Shown here: positions 8,104 through 16,129 of the stretch, one piece after another
How the letters are laid out: each line of letters opens with the position of its first letter
Numbering within the stretch: the stretch's first letter is position 1
From: Motiliproteus coralliicola
GTDB lineage: Bacteria; Pseudomonadota; Gammaproteobacteria; Pseudomonadales; Balneatricaceae
Direction: 5' to 3'
Length of the DNA: 64,000 bases
Assembly (NCBI RefSeq): GCF_003345655.1
Contig: NZ_QQOH01000004.1
Coordinates: 372,001 to 436,000 of the forward strand
Translations under genes and position numbers: made by a program
Notes under the pieces: model-generated
The model's database searches: none
Seen by the model: the letters and a program-made list of their open reading frames with translations, nothing else
What the model was told of the DNA's origin: nothing

Positions 8104-9633
8104 TTAGGAAGCAACGCAGCTGCGAACGTTGGAGTCGCCGGCGGCTGCCGGGGCGGCCTGACCGGCCTTCGGATCGACCACACGCACGGTGGCAACCTTG
8201 TTCTGGGTAAAGAAGTCGACCGCATCTTTGCCTTGAACCTTGTTGTTACCGACCAGCGAGCCCTTGATGCCGCCAAACGGCAGGTAGGGATGCGGCGCAC
8301 AGATACCGACGTTAACACCGACCATGCCGACGTCGGCCTCGTTGATGAACTTCTCGGTGTAGTAGCTGTTCTGGGTGAAGATCACCGCACCGTTGCCCAT
8401 CTCGTGGTTCTTGATCATCCGCAGTGCACCGTTGATGCAGCCAACCTTCATCACGCTCAGTACCGGGCCGAAGATCTCTTCGCGGGCGATCTGCATGCAT
8501 GGGGTCACATCGGTGAACACGGTCGGGCCAACGAAGTAGCCGTCTTTGTTGGCAGCGCCGACATTGGGATTACGGCCGTCCAGCGCCAGGGTGGCGCCCT
8601 CTTTCTGGCCGATCTCGATGTAGTTCTCGATCCGCTGCTTGGCCTTGGCGGAGATCACCGGACCCATGAATACGTCAGGATTCATCGCATCGCCGACGGT
8701 GACGTCCTTGGAGGCTTCCAGCAGGCGCTCGACAAACTCGTCGTAGATCTCGGAAACCACCGCGATGTTGGACACCGCCAGGCAGCGTTGACCGGCAGAA
8801 CCATAGCCGGACATCAGGATGTTCTCGATCATCAGATCCATCGGCGCATCTTCCATCGCCACCAGGAAGTTCTTGGCGCCACCCAGCAACATGGTCTTCT
8901 TGCCGCTGCGGCCACAGCCCTCGGCGATCGCCTTGGCGGTCGGAGTGGAACCCACCAGACAGACGCCGGCGACATTGTCATCGTCGTACCAGGCTTCAAC
9001 GGACTCACGATCGCCGTGAACGATGTTGACGACACCATCCGGCAGACCGATATCAACCAGCAGCTGCATCATCTTCTGCATAAACAGCGGGGATTCGGTG
9101 GACGGCTTGTAAACGAAGGTGTTGCCGGTGCCGATCGCAAACGGAATAAACCAGCCGAACACCAGGGCCGGGAAGTTGAACGGCGCCACGCCGCAGAATA
9201 CTCCCAGCGGCGCCTTGATCAGGCGGCCGTTGATGTTGTTGGCGATACCCTGAACGGTCTCACCCTGGATCAGGGCCGGAATGGTGCAGGCCATCTGCAG
9301 GATCTCGATCACACGACCCACTTCACCACGGGCTTCGGCGATATGCTTGGCCTGGTCCAGCGCGATCGCTTCGGCCAGCATCTCCAGGTTGTCTTTCATC
9401 GCCTGCTGCATCTTGAAGATGTAGTCCATCCGCTTCGGCAGCGGGGTGGCGCTCCACTCGGGGAAGGCCTCGGCCGCGGCGGCAACGGCGGCACGGGAGG
9501 TCTCAACCGAAGACAGCGGTACTTCACCGATCACGGCGCCGGTGGATGGGTTTTTCAGCGGTTCGTACTGGCCGTTGGTTTCGTCCAGCCACTGACCATT
9601 GATGTGATTTTTGATTTTGATGTAAGAGCTCAT
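8104..9633 (-). CDS. mmsA: Methylmalonate-semialdehyde dehydrogenase (CoA-acylating)
   Basis: 509 residues of the aldehyde dehydrogenase superfamily, MMSDH subgroup. Catalytic Cys284 lies in SAGQRCLAVS, the cofactor region shows APFNFPALV and VGSTPTAKAI, and LGGAKNFLV is typical of the CoA-acylating branch, which lacks the general-base glutamate. The enzyme oxidises (methyl)malonate semialdehyde to acetyl- or propionyl-CoA in valine, inositol or beta-alanine catabolism. It has a slightly long Ala/Gly tail. It is on the same strand as the TRAP transporter, though a terminator lies between them. The exact pathway is not shown. Confidence 0.93.
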   Translation of the reverse strand: MSSYIKIKNHINGQWLDETNGQYEPLKNPSTGAVIGEVPLSSVETSRAAVAAAAEAFPEWSATPLPKRMDYIFKMQQAMKDNLEMLAEAIALDQAKHIAEARGEVGRVIEILQMACTIPALIQGETVQGIANNINGRLIKAPLGVFCGVAPFNFPALVFGWFIPFAIGTGNTFVYKPSTESPLFMQKMMQLLVDIGLPDGVVNIVHGDRESVEAWYDDDNVAGVCLVGSTPTAKAIAEGCGRSGKKTMLLGGAKNFLVAMEDAPMDLMIENILMSGYGSAGQRCLAVSNIAVVSEIYDEFVERLLEASKDVTVGDAMNPDVFMGPVISAKAKQRIENYIEIGQKEGATLALDGRNPNVGAANKDGYFVGPTVFTDVTPCMQIAREEIFGPVLSVMKVGCINGALRMIKNHEMGNGAVIFTQNSYYTEKFINEADVGMVGVNVGICAPHPYLPFGGIKGSLVGNNKVQGKDAVDFFTQNKVATVRVVDPKAGQAAPAAAGDSNVRSCVAS

Positions 9634-9832
9634 GGGTTGGGTCCTGTTTGGTTCTTGTTAGTAACAATTAATCGGGTTGTTGGTGGTTTCCTTTGGTGGT
9701 TTCCGGTTGGTGGATCACGCGGGGATGTTTACCGTGGGATCACTATAGGGTCGCCAGTAGGCAAGGCCTTAGACCCACGGCGGTTGGTTTTTTAGTTCCA
9801 GCTTTTCGGCTTTAAAAAGGCGAACTTGGGCG

Positions 9833-9849
9833 CAAATAGGCGCTATTTG
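9833..9849. promoter_or_regulatory. Perfect inverted repeat upstream of mmsA (candidate operator)
   Basis: CAAATAG-GCG-CTATTTG, two perfect 7-bp arms around a 3-nt centre, about 190 nt upstream of the mmsA start. The 311-nt spacer between mmsA and dctM holds this repeat and the TRAP operon terminator and nothing else I can identify. Operator role is inferred from symmetry and position. Confidence 0.45.
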
Positions 9850-9871
9850 TCCGCATGTTTATAGTTTGAGG

Positions 9872-9900
9872 AAGAAAAAGGCCCCTGTTGCCAGGGGCGA
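9872..9900 (-). terminator. Terminator of the TRAP transporter operon
   Basis: Read on the minus strand, a 7-bp GC stem (GCCCCTG / CAGGGGC) with a 4-nt loop is followed by CTTTTTCTTCC. It lies 45 nt after the dctM stop and insulates mmsA from the TRAP operon. Confidence 0.85.
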
Positions 9901-9944
9901 AAAGGCCGCCGCCCTGTATCCTTAGCGACCTTGATCTATTGCGC

Positions 9945-11246
9945 TTAGTAGCCCATCAGCAACTTCGGCAGGAACAGCGACAGTTCGGGGATAAAGGTCA
10001 CCACGAACACCATCGGTAGATGGCCGAAGCAGAGGAACTTGAGGGTCGGTTTGAGGTAGCGGTCCAGCGACAACTTACTGACCCCGCCGGCCATATAGAG
10101 CATCGGTGCGCAGGGCGGTGAGACGTTACCCAGTCCCAGGTTGACACCCACCACAGCAGCGAAGTGGATCGGATCGATCCCCAGCTGGGTAATGATCGGC
10201 AGGAAGATGATCGCCGCCAGCACGCTACCGGAGATGTCGTCGACGATCATGCCGATCAACAGCAGCAGCAGGTTGATCAACAGCAGCAGCACGTACTTGT
10301 TATCGGAGATCTGCAGCAGCGCCTGGGCCATATCCCGCGGCACCTGCTCCAGGATCATCGCCCGGCTCATGATGAACAGGAAGAACAGCACTGCCATGAT
10401 CGAGCCGGTCATGGTCACCGCTCGCACCGTGACGCTGCCCAGGCTGCGCAGCGACATGCCTTTGTAGATGAACAGTCCGACCGGAATCGCATAGGCCACC
10501 GCAATCGCCGCCGCTTCGGTGGGGGTGGCGATACCGCTGTAGATGGCACCGAGAATGATCAGCGGCATCAGCAGTGCGAAGGCGGCGTTGTAGCCGGTGG
10601 TCGCGACCTCTTTGGCGGCTTTCTTGAACGGCAGCGGCTCGTCAACGGTGATGGTGGTGTTGTCGCGCAGGAACCAGATGTTCAGCAGGCAGTACAGAAT
10701 GGTCAGCAGGATGCCCGGAATGATGGTCGACAGGAATGCCGCACCCACCGACAGGCCGCCGGTGATCGAGAATACGATCATCGGGATACTTGGTGGAATC
10801 AGCAGCGCCAACACCGACGAGCAGGCAACCAGCGCGGTGGCGTGGCCTTCCGGGTAACCCTCGCGGATCATCCGCGGAATCATGATCTGGCCAACCGCCG
10901 CGATGGCCGCCGACGAGCTGCCGGAGATGGCGCCGAACATGGCGCAGGTCAGTACCGTTACCGCACCCAGACCGCCCTTGATCCGGCCAACGATGGCGTT
11001 GACGAAGTTCAGCAGCCGCTCGGAGATACCACCTTCGGCCATCAACAGTCCGGCGAAGATAAACAGCGGCAGCGCTAGCAGGGCGAAACCACTGGCGGTT
11101 TTAAAGCCGTGTGGAATCAGGAATGAGATATCGTTACCGGTGGTGAAGGCGAACATCACCGCGCCGATGCCGAACGCAAAGGCGACCGGGATTTCGATCA
11201 GAATCAGGACGATTACGACCAGCATTGAGATAAGAAACAGCGTCAT
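9945..11246 (-). CDS. dctM: TRAP transporter large permease subunit (DctM family)
   Basis: 433 residues, about twelve hydrophobic segments, full length for DctM. Typical signatures: GEGGISERLL-type loop after helix 2, SGSSSAAIAAVG in the transport core, and GLGNVSPPCAPMLY. DctM is the sodium-driven membrane channel of TRAP carriers, working with DctQ and the periplasmic binding protein. Third gene of a dctP-dctQ-dctM operon, 3 nt after dctQ. Substrate unknown; C4-dicarboxylates, other organic acids or taurine-like compounds are all possible for this family. Confidence 0.94.
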   Translation of the reverse strand: MTLFLISMLVVIVLILIEIPVAFAFGIGAVMFAFTTGNDISFLIPHGFKTASGFALLALPLFIFAGLLMAEGGISERLLNFVNAIVGRIKGGLGAVTVLTCAMFGAISGSSSAAIAAVGQIMIPRMIREGYPEGHATALVACSSVLALLIPPSIPMIVFSITGGLSVGAAFLSTIIPGILLTILYCLLNIWFLRDNTTITVDEPLPFKKAAKEVATTGYNAAFALLMPLIILGAIYSGIATPTEAAAIAVAYAIPVGLFIYKGMSLRSLGSVTVRAVTMTGSIMAVLFFLFIMSRAMILEQVPRDMAQALLQISDNKYVLLLLINLLLLLIGMIVDDISGSVLAAIIFLPIITQLGIDPIHFAAVVGVNLGLGNVSPPCAPMLYMAGGVSKLSLDRYLKPTLKFLCFGHLPMVFVVTFIPELSLFLPKLLMGY

Positions 11247-11249
11247 CGC

Positions 11250-11945
11250 TTAGGCCTCCTGACTATCAAGTTGGGACTGAGGTTGAGATTGCGCTGACGG
11301 CGTTTCCTTGCCTTCAGGCTGCGCTTTGTTATCACGCAGGTGACGGAATTCGTTGACTGCTTCGAGCAGGAAGTAGCCGACCATCATCGCGAAGCCGACG
11401 ATCATGCTGGCGCTCCAGATGCCTCGCGGCCAACGCAGGTTGATACTGACTCGGCCTTTGTCGATCTCCTTGAGGGCGTATTTGCAGGCGAAGTAACCGA
11501 ACAGGCAGGCCGCCAGCATGCAGATGATGGTGCCGACGAAGCGGATAACCGCGACCTTGTAGGGGCTTTTCACCACCAGGCTGACGATACCGCCGTGGAT
11601 ATGCTCGCGTTGGCGGGTGGCATAGCCCATGCCGAGGAAGTAGACCCAGACTGCCAGCAGAATCGAGGCTTCCTCGATGCCGGTAAACGGCGACTCCAGC
11701 ACGTAGCGCATGATCACCTGGGAGAAGGTCAGTGCTGCCAAGCCTAGGGCCGCCAGCACCATCATGGCGCGAAAAGTCCAGTCGAGAACTCGCTCAAAGC
11801 GGATCAGGAAGCCATCCATCGCGTTCTCAGCGTGATCTGGAATCGCATGGAGGTGAGGTGGAATCGGGTGTGAGCTGATCTCCGGATCGTAGTCGTAGAT
11901 CTTGGTCTTGCCCACGGAGTTTGCAGCAGAGGTTTTGTTGTTCAT
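11250..11945 (-). CDS. dctQ: TRAP transporter small permease subunit (DctQ family)
   Basis: 231 residues with four membrane helices, the first near 60-80, and the conserved RYVLESPFTGIEEAS and RQREHIHG region. There is an unusually long hydrophilic N-terminus (about 50 residues) and a Q/S-rich tail, longer than the usual 160-180 residues. The start chosen is the ATG after AGGATCAGCGCC; a longer reading into the dctP-dctQ spacer is less likely because that stretch is hairpin-rich. Partner of dctM and dctP. Confidence 0.88.
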   Translation of the reverse strand: MNNKTSAANSVGKTKIYDYDPEISSHPIPPHLHAIPDHAENAMDGFLIRFERVLDWTFRAMMVLAALGLAALTFSQVIMRYVLESPFTGIEEASILLAVWVYFLGMGYATRQREHIHGGIVSLVVKSPYKVAVIRFVGTIICMLAACLFGYFACKYALKEIDKGRVSINLRWPRGIWSASMIVGFAMMVGYFLLEAVNEFRHLRDNKAQPEGKETPSAQSQPQSQLDSQEA

Positions 11946-11983
11946 GGCGCTGATCCTATTGCTGACCCTGAGGATGTTCAGGG

Positions 11984-12054
11984 AAGGCGGGTTCGCCGCC
12001 TTGGGTTGTCGCTGGGACAGCCCTTCGGCGGCGAGCGTTACCGCGCTAGCGCGG
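11984..12054 (-). repeat. Hairpin cluster between dctP and dctQ
   Basis: The 124-nt spacer holds AAGGCGG-GTTCG-CCGCCTT at the left and the 14-bp perfect palindrome CCGCGCTAGCGCGG at the right, just after the dctP stop. Neither has a T-run. Such stems can protect the 3' end of the binding-protein message and lower expression of the membrane subunits. Confidence 0.6.
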
Positions 12055-12069
12055 TGGAAGGAGCAAGAA

Positions 12070-13089
12070 TCAGTTGATGCCGGCGATATCGCGCATCTTA
12101 GCCATGATTTCAGCGCCAACGATGCCTTCCATGTACGGCCACTCGCTGGCGTACAGAATCTCTTTGGCTTTGTTCATGTCGGCCGGGCTCAGCTCGACCA
12201 CTTTAACGCCGGATTCGCGAACCTTGTTCAGGAAGCCTTCGTCGATCGCCTGGGCTTCATCCCAGACCTTGGCCATGGTGGTGTCGGCAGCGGCGATCAG
12301 CTTGTTGCGGTCGGCTTCCGGCAGGTCTTCCAGCCAGCTCTTGTTGACGACCCAGAAGGCGTGCTCGAAGTAATCCTTGGTCAGGATGTAGCTCTCGAGA
12401 ACGTCGCGCATCTGCCAGATCTCAACCGCAGGAGCGGTACCACGGGCGTCGATGGTGCCCAGTTGCAGCGCGGTGTACAGCTCGGAGAACGGCATCGGAA
12501 CCGGGGTGAAGCCGAAGCTCTTGTAACGCTCGATACCGATCGGAATAGCCGGTACCCGCATCTTGATGTTCTGACCGTCCTGCGGGAAGCTGGTCGGTAC
12601 GTGCTCAACGCCCTTACGCATTGCGATGGAGCCGAAGCCGGTCGGGATTACACCCAGAACCACCAGGTCCAGATCGCCCAGGATCTTGTTGTAGATGTCG
12701 GTCATCTTGCCGTTGGGGCCGTAAACCTCGCGGGCCTGTTTCCAGTCTTCGACCACGTAGCTCAGCCAGGACAGGTCTAGACGCGGATCGTATTCGGAGG
12801 CACCGAAGCTCATGGTCATCGGCACGACGCCGTCCATGCTCTGCTCGAAGATGGACGCCCAGTCACCCAGGGATCCACCGGGCTGGTAGTTAACTTCGAT
12901 ATCGGCACCGCTGTTCTTCAGCTCGTCCATGAAGGTGGTGGACGTCATGTGGAAGATATGGTCCGCCGGGTAAGCGTGGCCCAGCATCAGCTCTTCGGCG
13001 GCCTGGGTGGTTTGGGCGGCGGGCAGGGTCAGTGCAGCGGACAGTACACAGGTGGACAGAATGGATTTAGCGCGTGTTGTTATTGTCAT
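12070..13089 (-). CDS. dctP: TRAP transporter substrate-binding protein (DctP family)
   Basis: 339 residues: signal peptide 1-30 ending QTTQAAEE, then the two-lobed periplasmic fold. Typical motifs are LGDWASIFEQ, the substrate-contact region KMRVPAIPIGIERYKSFGFTPVPMPFSELYTALQLGTIDARG-like around 180-225, with the conserved arginine of NIKMR. It binds the substrate in the periplasm and hands it to DctQM. First gene of the operon, with its promoter in the AT-rich spacer that carries MocR-like operator motifs. Confidence 0.93.
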   Translation of the reverse strand: MTITTRAKSILSTCVLSAALTLPAAQTTQAAEELMLGHAYPADHIFHMTSTTFMDELKNSGADIEVNYQPGGSLGDWASIFEQSMDGVVPMTMSFGASEYDPRLDLSWLSYVVEDWKQAREVYGPNGKMTDIYNKILGDLDLVVLGVIPTGFGSIAMRKGVEHVPTSFPQDGQNIKMRVPAIPIGIERYKSFGFTPVPMPFSELYTALQLGTIDARGTAPAVEIWQMRDVLESYILTKDYFEHAFWVVNKSWLEDLPEADRNKLIAAADTTMAKVWDEAQAIDEGFLNKVRESGVKVVELSPADMNKAKEILYASEWPYMEGIVGAEIMAKMRDIAGIN

Positions 13090-13222
13090 AGTAACCTCGG
13101 CTCGTTGTTATTGTTTTGCTCAGGTCCGGTCTCTGGGGACCGGTGATAAAATCCTGGCGTTCCTAGCTACGCGGTGGCGACCTTGAGTGCCGGTGCGCTG
13201 AGCTGGAGATATCGAATATAAA

Positions 13223-13308
13223 ATTGGTGATTCCGTAACCAATAGACCCAACGTCGACCGAAAATATGGTTCCAACTGGATCAATTGGATCCGCCAAATT
13301 GGGTCCAG
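13223..13308 (-). promoter_or_regulatory. Promoter/operator region of the TRAP operon with repeated TGGATC/TGGGTC motifs
   Basis: The 407-nt spacer upstream of dctP has ATTGGT-N9-ACCAAT at its left, then three direct copies of A-A-C/T-T-G-G-A/G-T-C at 13274, 13283 and 13297. The last, read on the minus strand, gives CTGGACCC, which also occurs about 50 nt upstream of the adjacent MocR gene. MocR regulators bind direct repeats; the TauR motif I recall is CTGGAC-Y-TAA, which is close. Control by the neighbouring regulator is inferred. Confidence 0.45.
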
Positions 13309-13444
13309 AGCTGGGGTGATCGAGTCAAATCGTCGCGGCGGGTTTGTGCTCTGCGGCAAATCTCTAACTATTTAATATCGAATGGCTTATTTGGTTTTTA
13401 TAAGGCTGGTTTGTTGCTAGTTAGATACTGCTCTGAGTCACAAC

Positions 13445-13472
13445 CAAAAACGCAGCCACTGGGGGCTGCGTT
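13445..13472 (-). terminator. Terminator of the second MocR gene
   Basis: On the minus strand AACGCAGCC-CCCAGT-GGCTGCGTT is followed by TTTGG. The stem is 9 bp and lies 25 nt after the stop of the MocR gene, separating it from the TRAP promoter. Confidence 0.85.
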
Positions 13473-13496
13473 GGATCTATCGAGTTGGTATCAATT

Positions 13497-14960
13497 TCAG
13501 CTGATCTGGCGAATGATGTTGGCCAGACGGTCGATGCCGGGCTGAATTCGCTCGGTGGCAATGGAGGAGTAACCCAGCCGGAAGAAGTTCAGCGGTGGGT
13601 CTTTTCGCAGGAAATAGAAGTCACCGGATTCGATCACCACACCCCGTTCTCGAGCGCGCCGTTTGAGCTCTCGGGCATCCAGATTGGCAGGTCCCTTTAC
13701 CCAATAGGAGGAGCCACCAAAGACTGGTGGTTCGGCCGATTCGGGCAGGTATTTGTGCAGCGCTTCGCCAACCTCTTTCCAGCGTTCTTCATAGACTTTG
13801 ACCAGCGAACGAACCAGTGAATCATGGTAGCCGCGGGCCAGAAACAGACCCACGGCACGCTGATTGTTCATCGGTGGATGGCGCAGGATCAGTCGTCGTA
13901 GCCCCCGTATTTCGCGGATCAGCGCCTTCGGGCCCACCATGTAGCCCAACCGCAGGCCCGGTGACAGGGTTTTGGACAGGCTACCGATATAGATCACCCT
14001 ATCGTTCTTATCCAGGCTCTTGAGGGCCGGGGTCGGGTTGGTGGCGAAGGTGGTTTCGCACTCGTAGTCATCCTCGATAATCAGGAAGTTATCCTTCGAG
14101 GCCTGTTCCAGCAGTGTCCGTCGACGCTCCATCGGCATCGTCACCGTGGTCGGGAACTGGTGGCTGGGGGTGGTGAAGATCAGGTCACAGTCGCGCAGCT
14201 GTTTGCCGACCTGGAGGCCGTCCTGATCGACGTCCAGGTTTTTGATCTGACTGCCGGTACAGTCGGCCATCTGCACCAGCTCGGGATAGCCCGGATCTTC
14301 CAGCCCAAAGCGGGTGTCCTGATTGAGCAGGATCCGCATAATCATATAGAGCGCGTGCTGGGCGCCGACGGTGATCAGGATCTCATCCGGATCGGCCCAA
14401 ACGCCGCGACGGGGTAGCAGTCGGGTTCGAATTTGTTCGATCAGCAGCGAATCGTCGTCATCGTAGCGATCTCCCGACCATTCGTTTATCGACTGCACCG
14501 AGACCGATTCCTTGGAGCATTCGCGCCAGTGGTTGTAGGGAAACAGGTTGGGGTCCAGTTGGCCGTAGATAAACGGGTAGGGGTAGTCCTGCCAGCGGTG
14601 AACTTTGTAGAGCTTTCGCTGCGATGGCCGCTCTTTCAGATAGGCGTCCCAGTCCGGTTTGCTACCCGGATCCAGTTCAACCGTATCCTGCTCTTTCACC
14701 GAGCTTTTCAGGATCTCATCATTGACGTAGTAGCCGGCCCGTTTCTTCGAGATAAGGTAGCCGTCGTAAACCAGGTGCTCATAGGCCAGGATCACGGTAT
14801 TGCGGGACACGCCCAGCATCTCGGCCAGTTTGCGGGTCGATGGCAGCGGAATATCCGGTGGCACATGCCCATCGATGATGGCTTTGCTGATCTGTTCGCG
14901 AATCTGTTGCTGGAGGCTGGATTCGCTTTCTGTGGAAAGATGAAACAGATGGTTGAGCAT
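13497..14960 (-). CDS. MocR-type PLP-dependent regulator, likely controls the TRAP operon
   Basis: 487 residues: GntR winged helix (about 12-80, LGVSRNTVILAYEHL) and an aminotransferase-like domain with IIEDDYECE and the PLP lysine K330 in YIGSLSK. The start chosen is the ATG 7 nt after GGAG; an ATG 6 nt upstream is too close to the ribosome site and a further start 72 nt upstream would run through a candidate operator. It sits upstream of the TRAP operon on the same strand and shares the CTGGACCC motif with that promoter. It is only a distant relative of the MocR gene at 2.8-4.2 kb. Confidence 0.9.
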   Translation of the reverse strand: MLNHLFHLSTESESSLQQQIREQISKAIIDGHVPPDIPLPSTRKLAEMLGVSRNTVILAYEHLVYDGYLISKKRAGYYVNDEILKSSVKEQDTVELDPGSKPDWDAYLKERPSQRKLYKVHRWQDYPYPFIYGQLDPNLFPYNHWRECSKESVSVQSINEWSGDRYDDDDSLLIEQIRTRLLPRRGVWADPDEILITVGAQHALYMIMRILLNQDTRFGLEDPGYPELVQMADCTGSQIKNLDVDQDGLQVGKQLRDCDLIFTTPSHQFPTTVTMPMERRRTLLEQASKDNFLIIEDDYECETTFATNPTPALKSLDKNDRVIYIGSLSKTLSPGLRLGYMVGPKALIREIRGLRRLILRHPPMNNQRAVGLFLARGYHDSLVRSLVKVYEERWKEVGEALHKYLPESAEPPVFGGSSYWVKGPANLDARELKRRARERGVVIESGDFYFLRKDPPLNFFRLGYSSIATERIQPGIDRLANIIRQIS

Positions 14961-15009
14961 AGTCATTCTCCGCCGACGGCATGCAGCGAGGGCATGTCTT
15001 TTTATTGTA

Positions 15010-15052
15010 GGGTCCAGAATACGTTTGCCCAAGAATACAGGGTTAGTTCCAG
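15010..15052 (-). promoter_or_regulatory. Candidate autoregulatory motif upstream of the second MocR gene
   Basis: GGGTCCAG (minus strand CTGGACCC) lies 50 nt before the start codon, with a weaker AGTTCCAG about 35 nt further. The same octamer is in the TRAP promoter at 13301. Autoregulation is common in MocR proteins; here it is inferred from the shared motif. Confidence 0.35.
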
Positions 15053-15232
15053 CAACCAGTTTTGCTTAGTACCATCAAGTAAGGGGCTGTTTTGCCAGAC
15101 TATCTTTATCTTCGAACCTAAAGCCTGTGCGGGTGTTAAACCGAATATAACGACAAGTTTCGGATAGTTAGTCGCCTGATCGATACGTTAAGCTCTTCCT
15201 TATACCCACCTAGCTGTACCAGAGAGGACCGA

Positions 15233-15751
15233 ATGATTCGAGTACGAAGCTACCGATCTAGCTGTGGTGAGCTGTTGCTGGGTGACTTTCAGGATCGACT
15301 CTGCCTTTGCGACTGGCGCTATCGGCGTCGACGAGAAGCCGTGGACCGACGCTTGCAGCGTTATCTGCAGGCCGACTTTGAGCCCGGTGACAGCCAACTA
15401 CTGCAGCAGACCGTCGCTCAGTTGGAGCAGTATTTTGCCGGCGATAGGCAAGTGTTCAGTGTGCCGTTGCGCTTTGCCGGCAGTGAGTTCCAGCAGCGAG
15501 TTTGGCAGGCCCTGGTTGAGATTCCTTACGGCGAGCGGGTCAGCTATCTGGAGCTGGCCAAGCGAGTGGGAGACGCGAATGCGGTGCGGGCGGTGGCGGC
15601 GGCCAATGGCGCCAATGCGCTGTCGATTCTGGTGCCCTGCCATCGGGTGGTGGCCAGTGATGGCGCCCTGACCGGTTATGCCGGAGGGCTACGAGCAAAA
15701 CAGTATCTGCTGCAACTGGAGCAGCCGATCAGACAGGAGTCGTTATTTTGA
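15233..15751 (+). CDS. ogt: Methylated-DNA--protein-cysteine methyltransferase
   Basis: 172 residues. It carries the suicide active site PCHRVV (alkyl acceptor cysteine), the preceding RAVAAANGANALSILVPCHRV block, the DNA-recognition helix FQQRVWQALVEIPYGERVSY and the closing TGYAGGLRAKQYLL. It repairs O6-alkylguanine by one-step alkyl transfer. There is no AraC-like Ada N-domain, so it is the Ogt type. It overlaps the next gene by 4 nt. Confidence 0.94.
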   Translation: MIRVRSYRSSCGELLLGDFQDRLCLCDWRYRRRREAVDRRLQRYLQADFEPGDSQLLQQTVAQLEQYFAGDRQVFSVPLRFAGSEFQQRVWQALVEIPYGERVSYLELAKRVGDANAVRAVAAANGANALSILVPCHRVVASDGALTGYAGGLRAKQYLLQLEQPIRQESLF

Positions 15752-16098
15752 TTGCAGTAATCTTTGAGGTCTGGCCCGCCGAAGGGCGTATGGAGGAGTA
15801 TCTGGACATCGCCGCCGAGTTGCGACCGTTACTCGACGATATCGATGGTTTTATCTCGATCGAGCGATTTTCCAGTCTGGTGGAGGATGGAAAAATCCTG
15901 TCGCTGTCGTTCTGGCGTGACGAGGAGGCGGTGCAGCAGTGGCGTAACCTGGCCGAGCACCGGGTCGCCCAGGCCAAGGGACGGGGTGGGGTGTTCAGGG
16001 ACTATCGCTTACGGGTCGCGCAGGTCGATCGTGACTACGGCATGACCCAGCGAGAGCAGACCCCGAGCGATAGTGTTGCCGCCCACGACAATCGGTGA
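15748..16098 (+). CDS. Antibiotic biosynthesis monooxygenase (ABM) fold protein
   Basis: 116 residues with the dimeric ferredoxin-like ABM layout: IAVIFEVWPAEG, IDGFISIERFSS, KILSLSFWRDEEAVQQWRN and HRVAQAKGRGGVFRDYRLRV. Members are heme-free or heme-degrading monooxygenases or simply stress-linked small proteins. The start is a TTG, 9 nt after AGGAG, overlapping the ogt stop (TTGA), so it is translationally coupled. Specific reaction unknown. Confidence 0.8.
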   Translation: MIAVIFEVWPAEGRMEEYLDIAAELRPLLDDIDGFISIERFSSLVEDGKILSLSFWRDEEAVQQWRNLAEHRVAQAKGRGGVFRDYRLRVAQVDRDYGMTQREQTPSDSVAAHDNR

Positions 16099-16129
16099 GT
16101 CGCATGCATGCCTTCGGGTGGGTAATCGA

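Noticed and set aside
8233-9795. Plus-strand 520-codon open frame
   Set aside because: It is antisense to mmsA, whose protein has all family motifs; the frame has no recognisable domain and a His/Gln/Asp-rich composition typical of shadows.
10164-11078. Plus-strand 304-codon open frame
   Set aside because: It is antisense to dctM and has a Gln/Asp/Arg-rich shadow composition with no motif.
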